Of a stretch of 64,000 bases of DNA, positions 49,582-58,097 are shown piece after piece. The notes beneath the pieces are model-generated. The model saw only the letters and a list, made by a program, of their open reading frames with translations, was not told the DNA's origin and did not search any database. The stretch is from Verrucomicrobiota bacterium (lineage in GTDB: Bacteria > Verrucomicrobiota > Verrucomicrobiia > Verrucomicrobiales > Verrucomicrobiaceae). Both the position numbers and the translations under genes were made by a program. The first letter of the stretch is position 1. Every line of letters starts with the position of its first letter. The stretch lies in contig JANYCZ010000008.1 of assembly GCA_025360015.1 (NCBI GenBank), positions 1 through 64,000 of the forward strand, read 5' to 3'.

Positions 49582-50118
49582 TTACACCCGCACGATGCTT
49601 TCGATCTGCGCGGCCGCAAAGGTGTGCCCGCCGATCTTCAGGCGGAGCTGCTTGGCGGACTTCCCTTCAGGCTCCTCCGCCACACTCAGGAGGCCTTCGC
49701 GTTCGCGGGATTCCCCGCGCAGTTGCACCCGCACCGGCTTGCCCAGCGGCACGCCCCAGCGTTTCTCAAAGGCCCGCTTCGCCGACTCCGCCTCCTCTTT
49801 CCAGCGGGCAAAGCCCGCTTCACCGGACTGCACCGGCAGTTCCGCGCTGCGGCGCTGGGTTTCTGCCGCCGCCTTCTCCGCAGCCATCGCAGCCTTCCAC
49901 GCGGCGTAGCCATCTGCCTCCGCAGCCGGTGACTCCTGAAACAGCGCCAGCCCTGCGGTCACATCTGGCTTCGGTGGCTGACTCGGACCCGCTCCAAAGC
50001 AGCCTGCCACCGCCCACGAGCGCCCCGCAAACAGAGGCAGTGCCGGCATGCCATCATCGTTCATCTTCTCACCCATAAAAAAGTAAGTCCACGCAGCGCC
50101 TCCCCCTGCATTCGTCAC
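49582..50118 (-). CDS. Small protein partner of the P-loop ATPase (178 aa)
   Basis: The frame opens with GTG at 50118 immediately after the TGA of the ATPase gene (TGA-GTG), implying coupled translation. Internal ATGs at 50076 and 50064 are alternatives. The middle (about residues 65-120) is an Ala/Glu/Lys-rich helix likely to form a coiled coil. The C-terminal 60 residues (KPVRVQLRGESREREGLLSV...LRLKIGGHTFAAAQIESIVR) look like a small beta-barrel, possibly SH3-like. No family is recognised. Tight linkage points to joint function with the ATPase. Confidence 0.6.
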   Translation of the reverse strand: MTNAGGGAAWTYFFMGEKMNDDGMPALPLFAGRSWAVAGCFGAGPSQPPKPDVTAGLALFQESPAAEADGYAAWKAAMAAEKAAAETQRRSAELPVQSGEAGFARWKEEAESAKRAFEKRWGVPLGKPVRVQLRGESREREGLLSVAEEPEGKSAKQLRLKIGGHTFAAAQIESIVRV

Positions 50119-52593
50119 TCACCCCGCCCGCGTCACCCGTTTCCAGAAAAAGTCGAGCTCCCGCGCCAGCGCGCTCATCACCTGCGCCGGCGTCGCCTGG
50201 AGGCTGCCGGCTTCGGACTCCTTGATGATCCGCTGCATGGCATACAGCGCCGCTACATTCTGCGTGTCCAGGTGGATCGCATCCACATTCTCCCGCAGCA
50301 CTTCAGGGAAAGCGGTGCTGTGCTGCAAAATCGCCCAGCTCTGCTGCTCGCGGTCTGTCTTAAAGGTCGTGATCTTCAGCTTGGGCACCTTAAGGCCCGA
50401 GGCCTGCGCATCCAGGTTCAGCTCCGCCAGACGGCCCGCCGCAAAACCTGCCAGCGTGCGCCAGTAGGAGCCATCCGCAAAGTTCGCCAGGCCAAACACG
50501 ATCTCCAGTCCTTGCAGGGACCAGCACACCGCATAGCGGCCCGTCATGCCCGGCAGCTCATGCTCGCTGAAGCGCACCAAAGGAAAGCGCTTGCCCGCCA
50601 GCCGGATCAGATCTGCCAGCTTCGTAAAATCCAGCGGCAGGGAGACCGCCTCCGCCGCCATTTGCAGCCGCAGTGCCTCGTAGCGACCCAGCAGCGCATC
50701 ACGCTCCGCATTCGGCGCAGCCACCGTGCCGGGCAGAGGGGGCGGCCCGCTCGCAGCAGGCGCGGGCTTGGTAAAAGTGGGCGCAGGCAGAGCCGGAGGC
50801 ACCGCTGGCGCAGCCACTGCAGCCAGCACAGCCGGGGTCGCCGTCGCATCCATCACCTCCGCCAGGCGTTCCGCCACATCATGCGTGCCGTTGCTGCTCT
50901 CAGCAGCAGCCGCATGCGGCGCACTCGGCTGCCGCAGTTTGCCCAGCATCTCGCGCAAATTTTCAAACGCACCCGCCGAGCTCGGCGAGAATTGCGCGGA
51001 CGTCTCGCCCGCCTCACTAGCAGCAGCGGTTCCGGTCACCGCTGCACGCGGCAGCGGCGGATGGTTCCCGTTGCCATTCAGTCTGACAGGAGGCGGAGTC
51101 AGCAGCGGCGCGCCCTTCGGCTGCGGTGCCTCATTCTGCGGCGGCAGCGGCAGCGGCACTTCATTCTGCTGCGGCAGCGCCGGCGTCGGTTCCGCCAGTC
51201 CCTCCGCCATCAGCTTCATCTGCGCCGTCGTGGTGGAGTCAAAGATCGAATTTTCATCCGCAGCCTCGGCGTCCCCATCCAAATTTTCCGGCACCTCGTC
51301 CGTCAACAGCGGCAGCGTGCCCGGGCCTTCCGCTGCGGGAGGCTGTGGTATCAGCGCCGGCGGCGCAGGGGGTGAGGCCAGCGTTTGCTGGAAAAAATCC
51401 CACTGCTTCGCCGCATGCCGCAGAAACGTCCGCGCAGACACCGAGCCCAGCGGCCGCCCCAGGAAATACCGCTTCACATCCAGGAACATCGTAAACTCAC
51501 GCGCCTTGCCCGCCACGATGCCCGCATGCTGAAGGCGCAGACGCAGCAGCGTCACCGCTTCGCTTTCACCGATGCCGCGCAGCAGCATCTGCGAAGCCGT
51601 CAGCCTGTCCTCCATCGCACTCGGCAGATGATGCCCAAACGTCGCCTGCCACACATCCTGGTTCAGGCTCAGCACCACATGCACGCCATCCATCTCAGAC
51701 ATGTCCAGCAGCAGCGAGGCGATGCGCAGCCCCGCCTCCGGATTGCGGTAATACGCATCCAGGTGATCCACCAGCAGCACCACGGGACGCCACAGGCCCA
51801 GCAGTCGCAGCCACGTCACCGGGCCCTCGTTGCTCTCATCTGCCGCCAGCATGCGCAGCACCGCCACGTGGGACATCCCGCCATCCAGCGCGTGATTCAG
51901 CATCGCATTCACCCAGGACTCCAGCGCCGCAGGGATCGCAGGCACACGCTTCATGGCCTGCTCCGTCATCGGCTTGCGCAGCTGCCCTTCAAAGCGCCGC
52001 ACCCATTCACCGATCAGGCGCGCATTGCCGCTCGCATCGAAAACTTCCACCGGATCCCCGCCCAGCACGCGCAGCGCCTGCTCAGGATTCGCACAGGGCA
52101 GCGTACCATTTTCGATCAACCGCCGCACCAAAATCGCACACACGCCAGCGCAGGCCTCACGCAGCTTCGTCCAGCCCTCTCGCGAAGCCTCCGCCCGTGC
52201 CATGGACTCCAGCCCGCGCACCGCCACGGCTGAAATGCCGATGGTATCCTCCAGCCGAAATGCCAGGGGTACTAATACCACCTGCCCATTCGCCGCAGCC
52301 GCCAGCCGCCCCAACAGATGCGTCTTGCCATAGCCCGCGCGTGGTGCCGTGAGCAGCAGCAGAGGCTGCCCGCCCGCCCGACCCGCCGTGCTCTGGCGTT
52401 CATCGATCGTCGTCGTCAACTGGCCCAAAATATCGCCATTCAGCCCCGGCACCGAGCGATTCTCCTCCACGCCAAACGGCCCCGCGCAGACATCGTCCGC
52501 AAACGGATTCAGGCCCTCCGCCTGCGGCAAGGAGTGCGGCAGTCCTAAAGCGGACGGCAGCGGTGATAGCGATGGTGATTCTGGACTTTCCAC
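50119..52593 (-). CDS. P-loop ATPase of unknown function with Pro-rich linker and C-terminal domain
   Basis: 824 residues from a GTG at 52593 (no earlier Met before residue 130). The N-terminal ATPase (about residues 30-420) has a Walker A-like APRAGYGKTHLL (Lys90-Thr91) and Walker B VVLLVDHLDAYY. A sensor-like segment VHVVLSLNQDVW follows, giving the overall look of AAA+/STAND or KAP-type NTPases. A low-complexity Pro/Ala linker (about 425-610) joins a roughly 200-residue C-terminal alpha/beta domain (FSEHELPGMTGRYAVCWSLQ...LKITTFKTDREQQSWAI...) that is unassigned. There is no membrane segment. Roles in DNA transactions, defence or protein remodelling are all possible. It sits next to the 178-residue partner. 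Confidence 0.7.
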   Translation of the reverse strand: MESPESPSLSPLPSALGLPHSLPQAEGLNPFADDVCAGPFGVEENRSVPGLNGDILGQLTTTIDERQSTAGRAGGQPLLLLTAPRAGYGKTHLLGRLAAAANGQVVLVPLAFRLEDTIGISAVAVRGLESMARAEASREGWTKLREACAGVCAILVRRLIENGTLPCANPEQALRVLGGDPVEVFDASGNARLIGEWVRRFEGQLRKPMTEQAMKRVPAIPAALESWVNAMLNHALDGGMSHVAVLRMLAADESNEGPVTWLRLLGLWRPVVLLVDHLDAYYRNPEAGLRIASLLLDMSEMDGVHVVLSLNQDVWQATFGHHLPSAMEDRLTASQMLLRGIGESEAVTLLRLRLQHAGIVAGKAREFTMFLDVKRYFLGRPLGSVSARTFLRHAAKQWDFFQQTLASPPAPPALIPQPPAAEGPGTLPLLTDEVPENLDGDAEAADENSIFDSTTTAQMKLMAEGLAEPTPALPQQNEVPLPLPPQNEAPQPKGAPLLTPPPVRLNGNGNHPPLPRAAVTGTAAASEAGETSAQFSPSSAGAFENLREMLGKLRQPSAPHAAAAESSNGTHDVAERLAEVMDATATPAVLAAVAAPAVPPALPAPTFTKPAPAASGPPPLPGTVAAPNAERDALLGRYEALRLQMAAEAVSLPLDFTKLADLIRLAGKRFPLVRFSEHELPGMTGRYAVCWSLQGLEIVFGLANFADGSYWRTLAGFAAGRLAELNLDAQASGLKVPKLKITTFKTDREQQSWAILQHSTAFPEVLRENVDAIHLDTQNVAALYAMQRIIKESEAGSLQATPAQVMSALARELDFFWKRVTRAG

Positions 52594-52686
52594 AACGAAT
52601 CCGGTTTTAGCGTTCTGATTCAGGTCAGATTCAATGATATTTATGCCAAATCATACTCCACAGAAAGTAAGATTTTTGCTTTTGAC

Positions 52687-52710
52687 GTTATTCTCTAAAA
52701 CGAGAATAAC
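52687..52710. promoter_or_regulatory. Perfect 9-bp inverted repeat, candidate operator
   Basis: GTTATTCTC and GAGAATAAC, separated by six bases, lie about 95-118 bp upstream of the ATPase start codon on the minus strand. No U-run follows on that strand, so an operator is more likely than a terminator. Confidence 0.4.
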
Positions 52711-52866
52711 GGGACCCAACGATAGAACGCCCCTCCTCAAGGCCGCGGATGCGCCGAAAAACGCTGCTTGGAAGTGCGACGGACTGGCTTCGCCCGTCTC
52801 GCCAAGCCTCGGCTCTCCTGTCTGCCGATGCCCAGCGCTCTCGCCATCTCCCAGCCCCTCCCTGAA

Positions 52867-52902
52867 AGTACGATGGACACTCCTGTCCGTCGATCAGCGC
52901 TC
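52867..52902 (+). repeat. 36-nt dispersed element, copy 2
   Basis: agtacgatggacactcctgt followed by ccgtcgatcagcgctc. Here GGAC and GTCC around the TCCT core can pair. It matches 30 of 36 positions with the copy at 38057. Confidence 0.5.
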
Positions 52903-52989
52903 CGTCACCACCCCGGACCGGTCGCATAATCATGTCACAGATCCTCCTTTGAGGTTATCTAAATCAAAAGGCCGAGACAGCAAACACGC

Positions 52990-53232
52990 TCAAAGACTCT
53001 TCCTCGCCTCCTGCCACTCCTCCCAGCAGCGCACTGGGTCGATGTCCTTGTACCCGCGCTCCGCATCGATCTTCTCCGCCACCTCCCTCGGGACAGCCGC
53101 CGCCTTGCAACTATTGCGGATTTCAATCACCTCCGCCTCCGTCAGCGCACTGCCCTTCTCCTGCTCACGGTTCAGCAGGGTCGAAATCAAACTCGGGATT
53201 GGATATATCAGCAGCGGCGCGGAATCACTCAT
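52990..53232 (-). CDS. Small soluble protein of unknown function (80 aa)
   Basis: ATG 53232 (MSDSAPLLIYPIPSLISTLL) opens an 80-residue charged helical protein (EQEKGSALTEAEVIEIRNSC; VAEKIDAERGYKDIDPVRCW). No signal peptide is present. It follows the 197-residue secreted protein gene by 40 bp on the same strand. The longer frame to 53283 overlaps that gene. No family is recognised. Confidence 0.6.
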   Translation of the reverse strand: MSDSAPLLIYPIPSLISTLLNREQEKGSALTEAEVIEIRNSCKAAAVPREVAEKIDAERGYKDIDPVRCWEEWQEARKSL

Positions 53233-53272
53233 GGCGGGGTGGAAAGTTCCAAACTCCTTTTCACGACTCCCC

Positions 53273-53866
53273 TCAAGGGTCAATCCCGAGTTTGGCCTTA
53301 GACTCGTCCAAATTCATTTCCACCGGCTGGGTGTGAAACAGCGTTTGGATCGTCGTGTCCAGCGGAGAGAAGGGCCCGAATTCGTCGAGCTTTACTTCGC
53401 CAGTGGCGCTTTTCCCCCGAATGCTCAACATCTCGACATCGGTGGGGACTATCTTCAAAGCCCCGCTCTGAATCATTTCCCGCGCTTTCTCAGGAGGCAA
53501 TGAATGGTATATCTCCAATGGATATCGATGCTCAAAGGTGGCCTTGGCGGCTGCCAGCGTTGCAGCATAGAGCGTTTGCAAATCCTTCTCACTCACCGTC
53601 TCCTTCTCAGCTGCTGCCAGCCCCAGCGGCAACGAGTAATAAACCGGCGACTTCGGAGTCTCACGTTTCAGCCTGACAGCAGTCGCGATAACTCTGCCAT
53701 CATCAGACCCTACCACGGTCCTAATCGAAAGTTCCGCCCACCCAGAATCCAGCAAGGCCCGCACGCGTTCCAGAAACGGTTGCACCGGCTTCGGCACAGC
53801 AGCAGTCTCCTGCGCCTGCGCAAACACAGCAATCCCGCACAAGATCGTAATGATGCAGAGCTTCAT
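53273..53866 (-). CDS. Secreted protein of unknown function (197 aa)
   Basis: A signal peptide (MKLCIITILCGIAVFAQAQE) is followed by a 175-residue soluble domain with helical and beta segments (RALLDSGWAELSIRTVVGSD; TLAAAKATFEHRYPLEIYHS). It is probably periplasmic. No family is recognised. It lies in a same-strand run of small secreted and membrane protein genes that extends to 57.3 kb. Confidence 0.65.
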   Translation of the reverse strand: MKLCIITILCGIAVFAQAQETAAVPKPVQPFLERVRALLDSGWAELSIRTVVGSDDGRVIATAVRLKRETPKSPVYYSLPLGLAAAEKETVSEKDLQTLYAATLAAAKATFEHRYPLEIYHSLPPEKAREMIQSGALKIVPTDVEMLSIRGKSATGEVKLDEFGPFSPLDTTIQTLFHTQPVEMNLDESKAKLGIDP

Positions 53867-53908
53867 GGGCGTGAAATCGTCAGTTCAGCTCATCTCACGC
53901 ACAGGCCC

Positions 53909-54391
53909 TCACTTCCCCTTCCCCTTCACCGCGTCCAGCTTCTGAATGGAAAGCCGCGCACTGCGCGTGCCCGCGCGGATGATCTGCACCTCCTCTCCCA
54001 GCTTGAGCCGCACGCTGCCTTGCATCCTGGATGACACATACTGCGTGGAACCGGGTCCCCCGGCGGGCGTCTGCCAGTTGAGGTCGTAGCTGACCAGGAG
54101 GCTCCCCGACTCTTCCACCTTCACATACCCGCCGAAGCCAAGGCTCTGCTCACCAAACATCGCAGTAAACTGCGCAGAAGCCACGACGACGGAGAGCTCC
54201 AGCGGCGTGCCGTCCTTGTCCGTGATGTTCAGAGTGATCTGGTAGTTGTCCGGCAGCATCTCAGATGACTGCTGCGCCCCACTTCCCTGCGGCGGCATGA
54301 GTCGTTGCCGCGCAATCGGCGGAGCCGGTTGCGGAGTTTGGGCCATGAGTACCGAAGGCAGGAAAAGAGCGGAAAGCACGATGAGTTTCAT
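53909..54391 (-). CDS. Secreted beta-rich protein of unknown function (160 aa)
   Basis: A signal peptide (MKLIVLSALFLPSVLMAQTP) is followed by a Pro-rich segment and a beta-sandwich-like part (YQITLNITDKDGTPLELSVV; LVSYDLNWQTPAG...STQYVSSRMQGSVRLKLGEE). The pattern recalls small periplasmic beta proteins such as secretin-associated domains, but no assignment is possible. It lies 42 bp upstream of the 197-residue protein gene on the same strand. Confidence 0.65.
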   Translation of the reverse strand: MKLIVLSALFLPSVLMAQTPQPAPPIARQRLMPPQGSGAQQSSEMLPDNYQITLNITDKDGTPLELSVVVASAQFTAMFGEQSLGFGGYVKVEESGSLLVSYDLNWQTPAGGPGSTQYVSSRMQGSVRLKLGEEVQIIRAGTRSARLSIQKLDAVKGKGK

Positions 54392-54551
54392 AGGTTGGAA
54401 GAGCTGGGTGGCTGAGAGGCGGGCCTAAACAGAAGCCATGGAACGAGATTGTCAGTCATTTATTTAAACAAGGTGCGGGCAGTCACTAACCCGATGAACG
54501 AGCATCGTCTTGGTTATAACGCTCGACCACCCTCCGTTTCAATAAAATTGC

Positions 54552-55028
54552 TCACTGCCCCACGATGGCCCGTCTCCGCCACTGTTTCACCGGCTCCACC
54601 AGCAGGTGCAAAACCGCCGGGATCAACGGAAAGATCCAGCAGGCAGGCGAGGGCTCCATCCGGCTCAAGGCAGGCACCCAGAGACTGGCCAGCATGGCAA
54701 TCACATCGACCGAAACGAGGTACAGATAGACAAGCTGCTTCAAGCTAAAGACACGAAACAACAACCACAACCAAAGCACCGCTCCAAGTTGGAGGGACAC
54801 GGTTGCATAGGAAAACATCAAAGCCTGCAGCCGTTCGCCAACGAGATCCTTGCATAAAATCAGCGCCACCCCATAACACAGCGTCCACACCCCGCCCGCC
54901 CGCCGTTGCGTCCGGCTAAAGTACTCCGCACGCATCCACCACACCCAGAAAATCGGCAAGATGATGAGGCCGATCCAGAAGAACAGACGACCGCGCAAGG
55001 TTTGCAATTCAGGCGGCGGGGAGTTCAT
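54552..55028 (-). CDS. Four-helix membrane protein, paralogue 1
   Basis: 158 residues with four predicted membrane helices, beginning RLFFWIGLIILPIFWVWWMR and ending in HLLVEPVKQWRRR. Its layout and start match the 162-residue neighbour (RQFFFWLGVFVLPLFWSWF), so the two are tandem paralogues. The start lies 3 bp after the neighbour's stop. Function unknown. Confidence 0.7.
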   Translation of the reverse strand: MNSPPPELQTLRGRLFFWIGLIILPIFWVWWMRAEYFSRTQRRAGGVWTLCYGVALILCKDLVGERLQALMFSYATVSLQLGAVLWLWLLFRVFSLKQLVYLYLVSVDVIAMLASLWVPALSRMEPSPACWIFPLIPAVLHLLVEPVKQWRRRAIVGQ

Positions 55029-55031
55029 GAG

Positions 55032-55520
55032 TTAATCTTCAAGTGGACGGTGCACCAAGCTCTTTCCCTTGCTCAGCCTGCACAAACCCAGCGGCTCTAG
55101 AGCTAGATGTGCCAGCACAGCAAGACCCGGCAGCAGCAGCCACCCCCGTTGAAACGGCGTTTCCAGGCGATCCACAAAAAAAGTGGACCGATGAATGCCC
55201 CCAAAGAATACCACGGCAAGAATGAAGACAATGACCAAGAAGGTGACTGAAAAAAAGTGGGCAATGCGAAAAAACAGCCACACAAACAACGCCACCGTCA
55301 CCCACCCCAGTATGGCGGGATAGACGAACGACACCATTTCAAACCGCTCCACCAGCGCACTCCGCTGCTGCAGCAGCCACGCCACAAAAACCCCCAGCCA
55401 CAGAAAAGCCACGAGGCGCTCACGCCATGTAAACCCCTTCGCCAACGTGAACCACGACCAAAACAGCGGCAGCACGAAGACACCCAGCCAGAAGAAGAAC
55501 TGCCTGCGTCGATCTTTCAT
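55032..55520 (-). CDS. Four-helix membrane protein, paralogue 2
   Basis: 162 residues with four or five membrane helices (FFFWLGVFVLPLFWSWFTLA; ILGWVTVALFVWLFFRIAHF; VTFLVIVFILAVVFFGGI) and a short basic tail. Its start overlaps the stop of the upstream lipoprotein gene by 4 bp (ATGA). Together with paralogue 1 and the lipoprotein it forms a tight three-gene unit. Function unknown. Confidence 0.7.
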   Translation of the reverse strand: MKDRRRQFFFWLGVFVLPLFWSWFTLAKGFTWRERLVAFLWLGVFVAWLLQQRSALVERFEMVSFVYPAILGWVTVALFVWLFFRIAHFFSVTFLVIVFILAVVFFGGIHRSTFFVDRLETPFQRGWLLLPGLAVLAHLALEPLGLCRLSKGKSLVHRPLED

Positions 55521-56149
55521 GGCTGCTTGGTTCCGGAAAGCGCCCTCAATATCGGGTCGCGATATTCGGGATCTTTCTCCTTAAATTCCACCAAGCGGGA
55601 CGCCAGATCGATGTTTAAGTACAGCTCAGCATAGTAAAGTTCAGATGCCTTGTCTCCCTCCTCCTCAGGCTCGCAGAACAGTTTGATTTTGGCGCGCCCC
55701 TTCTCCAACTGGGCCGGAGCCCCCTCCAAACTGATCGCCGTCAATGTCACGGCGGGAACCATTTTTGTCGGTCGGAGGGATCCTTCATACAAGTGGGAGA
55801 GCATGGCCATAAAGGCATCGCTGGCCGGCCCCACGCTCTCGAGGTTCAAGGTGGATTGGTAGGTCGTCAGGCCGGAATTTCCCAGAGTGCCCTGCTTCCA
55901 CGTGGCAGGCAGGCGAATCCGAAACCCCACTTCCGTGCCCAGATGCATTCCACGTGCCACGCAAACTTGGGTGCCGTCTGCCAGCCGTTCGTGGCTCGCC
56001 AAATAGAAAGACAAGTCCACAAAGCCATCCTCCACGGACTTGATCACTTCAGGCACTGCTGATTCAGCAGGCTGCTGCTTCGGGGAGCAGGAGGTAAAAA
56101 GCCAGGAGAACAGACCCATAAAAGTGAGTGTGATTTTGAGAGGGTACAT
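55517..56149 (-). CDS. Lipoprotein of unknown function (210 aa)
   Basis: The N-terminus (MYPLKITLTFMGLFSWLFTSCS) is a lipoprotein signal with lipobox LFTSC. The mature domain is about 190 residues with alternating beta strands (VDLSFYLASHERLADGTQVC; GTEVGFRIRLPATWKQ; YYAELYLNIDLASRLVEF). It heads the unit with the two four-helix paralogues and overlaps the next gene by 4 bp, suggesting a membrane-associated complex. Confidence 0.7.
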   Translation of the reverse strand: MYPLKITLTFMGLFSWLFTSCSPKQQPAESAVPEVIKSVEDGFVDLSFYLASHERLADGTQVCVARGMHLGTEVGFRIRLPATWKQGTLGNSGLTTYQSTLNLESVGPASDAFMAMLSHLYEGSLRPTKMVPAVTLTAISLEGAPAQLEKGRAKIKLFCEPEEEGDKASELYYAELYLNIDLASRLVEFKEKDPEYRDPILRALSGTKQP

Positions 56150-56275
56150 CGAATTTGAACGAGGTGCGAAAGCTCAGCGTCGATGCCGGGCGGCGCAAGT
56201 TAAGGATGGCAATGGTTCTGGTAAAGCGGGAGCCGGTCTTGGTCTGTCTAAGCCATCGCTCAAGGCCATTCCACT

Positions 56276-56554
56276 TCACTCCGCCTTCCCCACACAAGTC
56301 GCCCCGCCGCTCGTTCCATCTTTGGAGCATGCAGCCATCGATCCCAAAAACCGAAAGACGAACCGCAGCACCAACTGGCTCAGCGCCAGCGCCCCAAAGA
56401 CGTAGCACACGATGATCAGCAGATGCGAGAACTGCAGGTTTACAAAGTCCCGCAGCCCCGCCGCCATAAACACAAACGGCGCGGAAGCAGGCCCGATGAA
56501 CATCGATAAACGATACGCGAGGTCGGTTTGAACGTTTGGCTTCATCGAGTTCAT
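56276..56554 (-). CDS. Small two-helix membrane protein
   Basis: From ATG 56554 (MNSMKPNVQTDLAYRLSMF) the protein has 92 residues with two helices (FIGPASAPFVFMAAGL and LLIIVCYVFGALALSQLVLR). Met at 56545 is an alternative start. The longer frame to 56680 adds a stretch without protein character. Function unknown. Confidence 0.5.
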   Translation of the reverse strand: MNSMKPNVQTDLAYRLSMFIGPASAPFVFMAAGLRDFVNLQFSHLLIIVCYVFGALALSQLVLRFVFRFLGSMAACSKDGTSGGATCVGKAE

Positions 56555-56737
56555 GGGAGCTGAAGTTGCGACAGGTTGGGTTGGATAAGCACAGGGTGAA
56601 CTGCTTATCCCCGTCATTCTACCCTCCCACGCTGCATCAGAGCAATACAAATGTGGCAGCCCTCCCGCCGTCCCCCTCATGCATCAAACCCCCGCATGAT
56701 ACGCCACGCTGCATGATGCTGTGTCTTCGGAGAAACA

Positions 56738-57256
56738 TCACTGCTCCCCATAAAAAACCTTGCTCCGGTCATGCCGGTTGAATTCATCCACGATCTTGCC
56801 CATCCACTCCTTGTTCTCGGCAGATGCGGTGAAAGTCAAAGGCGTCTTGAGCAGCTTCGTGGACAGCACCCGTCGCACACATTCCATGCTGGCCTTCAAA
56901 ATGGCCTCCCGATGATAGCCCCCATAGGCGACGAACTCGTCCGCATTCATGACAAGCTTCAGCGGCATGCCAGGACCGCTCTGGCTGTCAAAGGAGAGAT
57001 GGCTGGTTGATGCCAGGTTCAGATCCCCACTCGTCTTTTCAGAGAAGGTGGGCGGAACATTTTCGGCTGAGATATGATGCAGGACGTTCACCAGTCCGGA
57101 ATCCATGTTCCATACAAAGCACGTCACCCGCTCAATGCTGATCTCTCCTGATCCGCAGCCATCGAGCGGTTGATACGTTCTCAGCAGGCCAGATTCACCG
57201 CCGGTGACGGGTGCCGCCATCCAAAGACCTAAAACCGCTGCGATGAAGATTTTCAT
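56738..57256 (-). CDS. Secreted protein of unknown function (172 aa)
   Basis: ATG 57256 has an AAGGA ribosome-binding site five bases upstream and begins a signal peptide (MKIFIAAVLGLWMAAPVTGG). The mature part has about 150 residues, with a Cys pair (DGCGSGEISIERVTCFVW) and charged helical segments. It lies 71 bp downstream of the HNH-like protein gene on the same strand. No family is recognised. Confidence 0.65.
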   Translation of the reverse strand: MKIFIAAVLGLWMAAPVTGGESGLLRTYQPLDGCGSGEISIERVTCFVWNMDSGLVNVLHHISAENVPPTFSEKTSGDLNLASTSHLSFDSQSGPGMPLKLVMNADEFVAYGGYHREAILKASMECVRRVLSTKLLKTPLTFTASAENKEWMGKIVDEFNRHDRSKVFYGEQ

Positions 57257-57327
57257 GGGTGTCCTTTCATGATCGGATGTTGTTTTTATCAAACTCAGAG
57301 CTGCACATGGTTGCGGGACCAGCATCC

Positions 57328-58095
57328 TCAAGCCGCCACCCCCACCGTCTCAAACACCTTCAGCTCCCGTCTGAAGCCATCGTGCCAGTCAGTGTTCCAC
57401 TTCTTCTTTTTGCAAATATTGAGCAGTTCGCCTTCATCCAGAATGCCCTCCTTCGTCAGCAGCCGGTGCGTCAGCACATTCACCACCACTCCGTTCCAGT
57501 CCTTGTCCGCCATTTCAAAGTAAAGACTGGCCGCGCGGATGTGCGCAAAGTTCGCCTCCTTTTCCAGAGAGTCCCCCGTGAGTTCGTCGTGCTTGATCTT
57601 CAGCCGCTTCACCCGCTGCTTCTTGAGGTTCTTCTGCGTGCTCTGCAACTGCTCGCGAAACTCCGCCCGCAGCAGCCGCGCATCCTTGCTGTCGCGCACC
57701 TGCCGGTACACCGCCTCGGAATACTTCAGGTATTCCACCGTGCGTGACACCACGGGCGACTGAATGGACTCATTCACCCACTCGCAGATCTTCGTGCTGC
57801 GCACCAGCGTCTCCAGCACCTTTTCACCTCCCATCAGATTCGTCCCTGTCATCTGCACCTTGTCGCGTCTGCCCACGCTCCCCACCAGATAGCGCGCCTT
57901 GTCCTTCTTCGTCCGCAGGATGGTGTGCAGCTTGCTCACCTTGACCCAAACCGCACCTCGCTGGTCGATCACAGACGCCGCAACCCAGGCATTAAAAATC
58001 CCCTTCAAAGTTCCTTTCGCCAGTCCTCCCTGCAGCTCCAGAAAATCCAGCCCCAGCTCTTCGCCTGTCAGTTTGCGATGAATGAGCGAGTTCAT
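57328..58095 (-). CDS. HNH-endonuclease-like protein
   Basis: 255 residues. A charged helical segment (about residues 125-170, rich in Arg and Lys) precedes the candidate HNH core: ELTG (171-174), FAHI with His185, NGVVVN with Asn201, and THRLL with His210, followed by KEGILDE. This order matches HNH nucleases of the AHI-NG-xx-N-xxx-H-LL/F-D/K-G type (e.g. HNH_2). If active it would bind one metal ion and nick or cut DNA. There is no signal peptide. The start codon lies two bases after the stop of the J-domain-like gene, so the pair is co-transcribed. Sequence similarity is judged by motif only. Confidence 0.55.
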   Translation of the reverse strand: MNSLIHRKLTGEELGLDFLELQGGLAKGTLKGIFNAWVAASVIDQRGAVWVKVSKLHTILRTKKDKARYLVGSVGRRDKVQMTGTNLMGGEKVLETLVRSTKICEWVNESIQSPVVSRTVEYLKYSEAVYRQVRDSKDARLLRAEFREQLQSTQKNLKKQRVKRLKIKHDELTGDSLEKEANFAHIRAASLYFEMADKDWNGVVVNVLTHRLLTKEGILDEGELLNICKKKKWNTDWHDGFRRELKVFETVGVAA

Positions 58096-58097
58096 AA

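Larger units (their letters stand above)
52594..52989. other. 396-bp intergenic region with palindrome and dispersed element
   Basis: No gene is supported. Upstream of the ATPase gene lies a perfect AT-rich palindrome, gttattctc-taaaac-gagaataac (52687-52710), of operator-like size. A 36-nt element (52867-52902) matches one at 38057-38092. The stretch 52594-52715 is much more AT-rich than its surroundings and probably contains the ATPase promoter. Confidence 0.55.
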
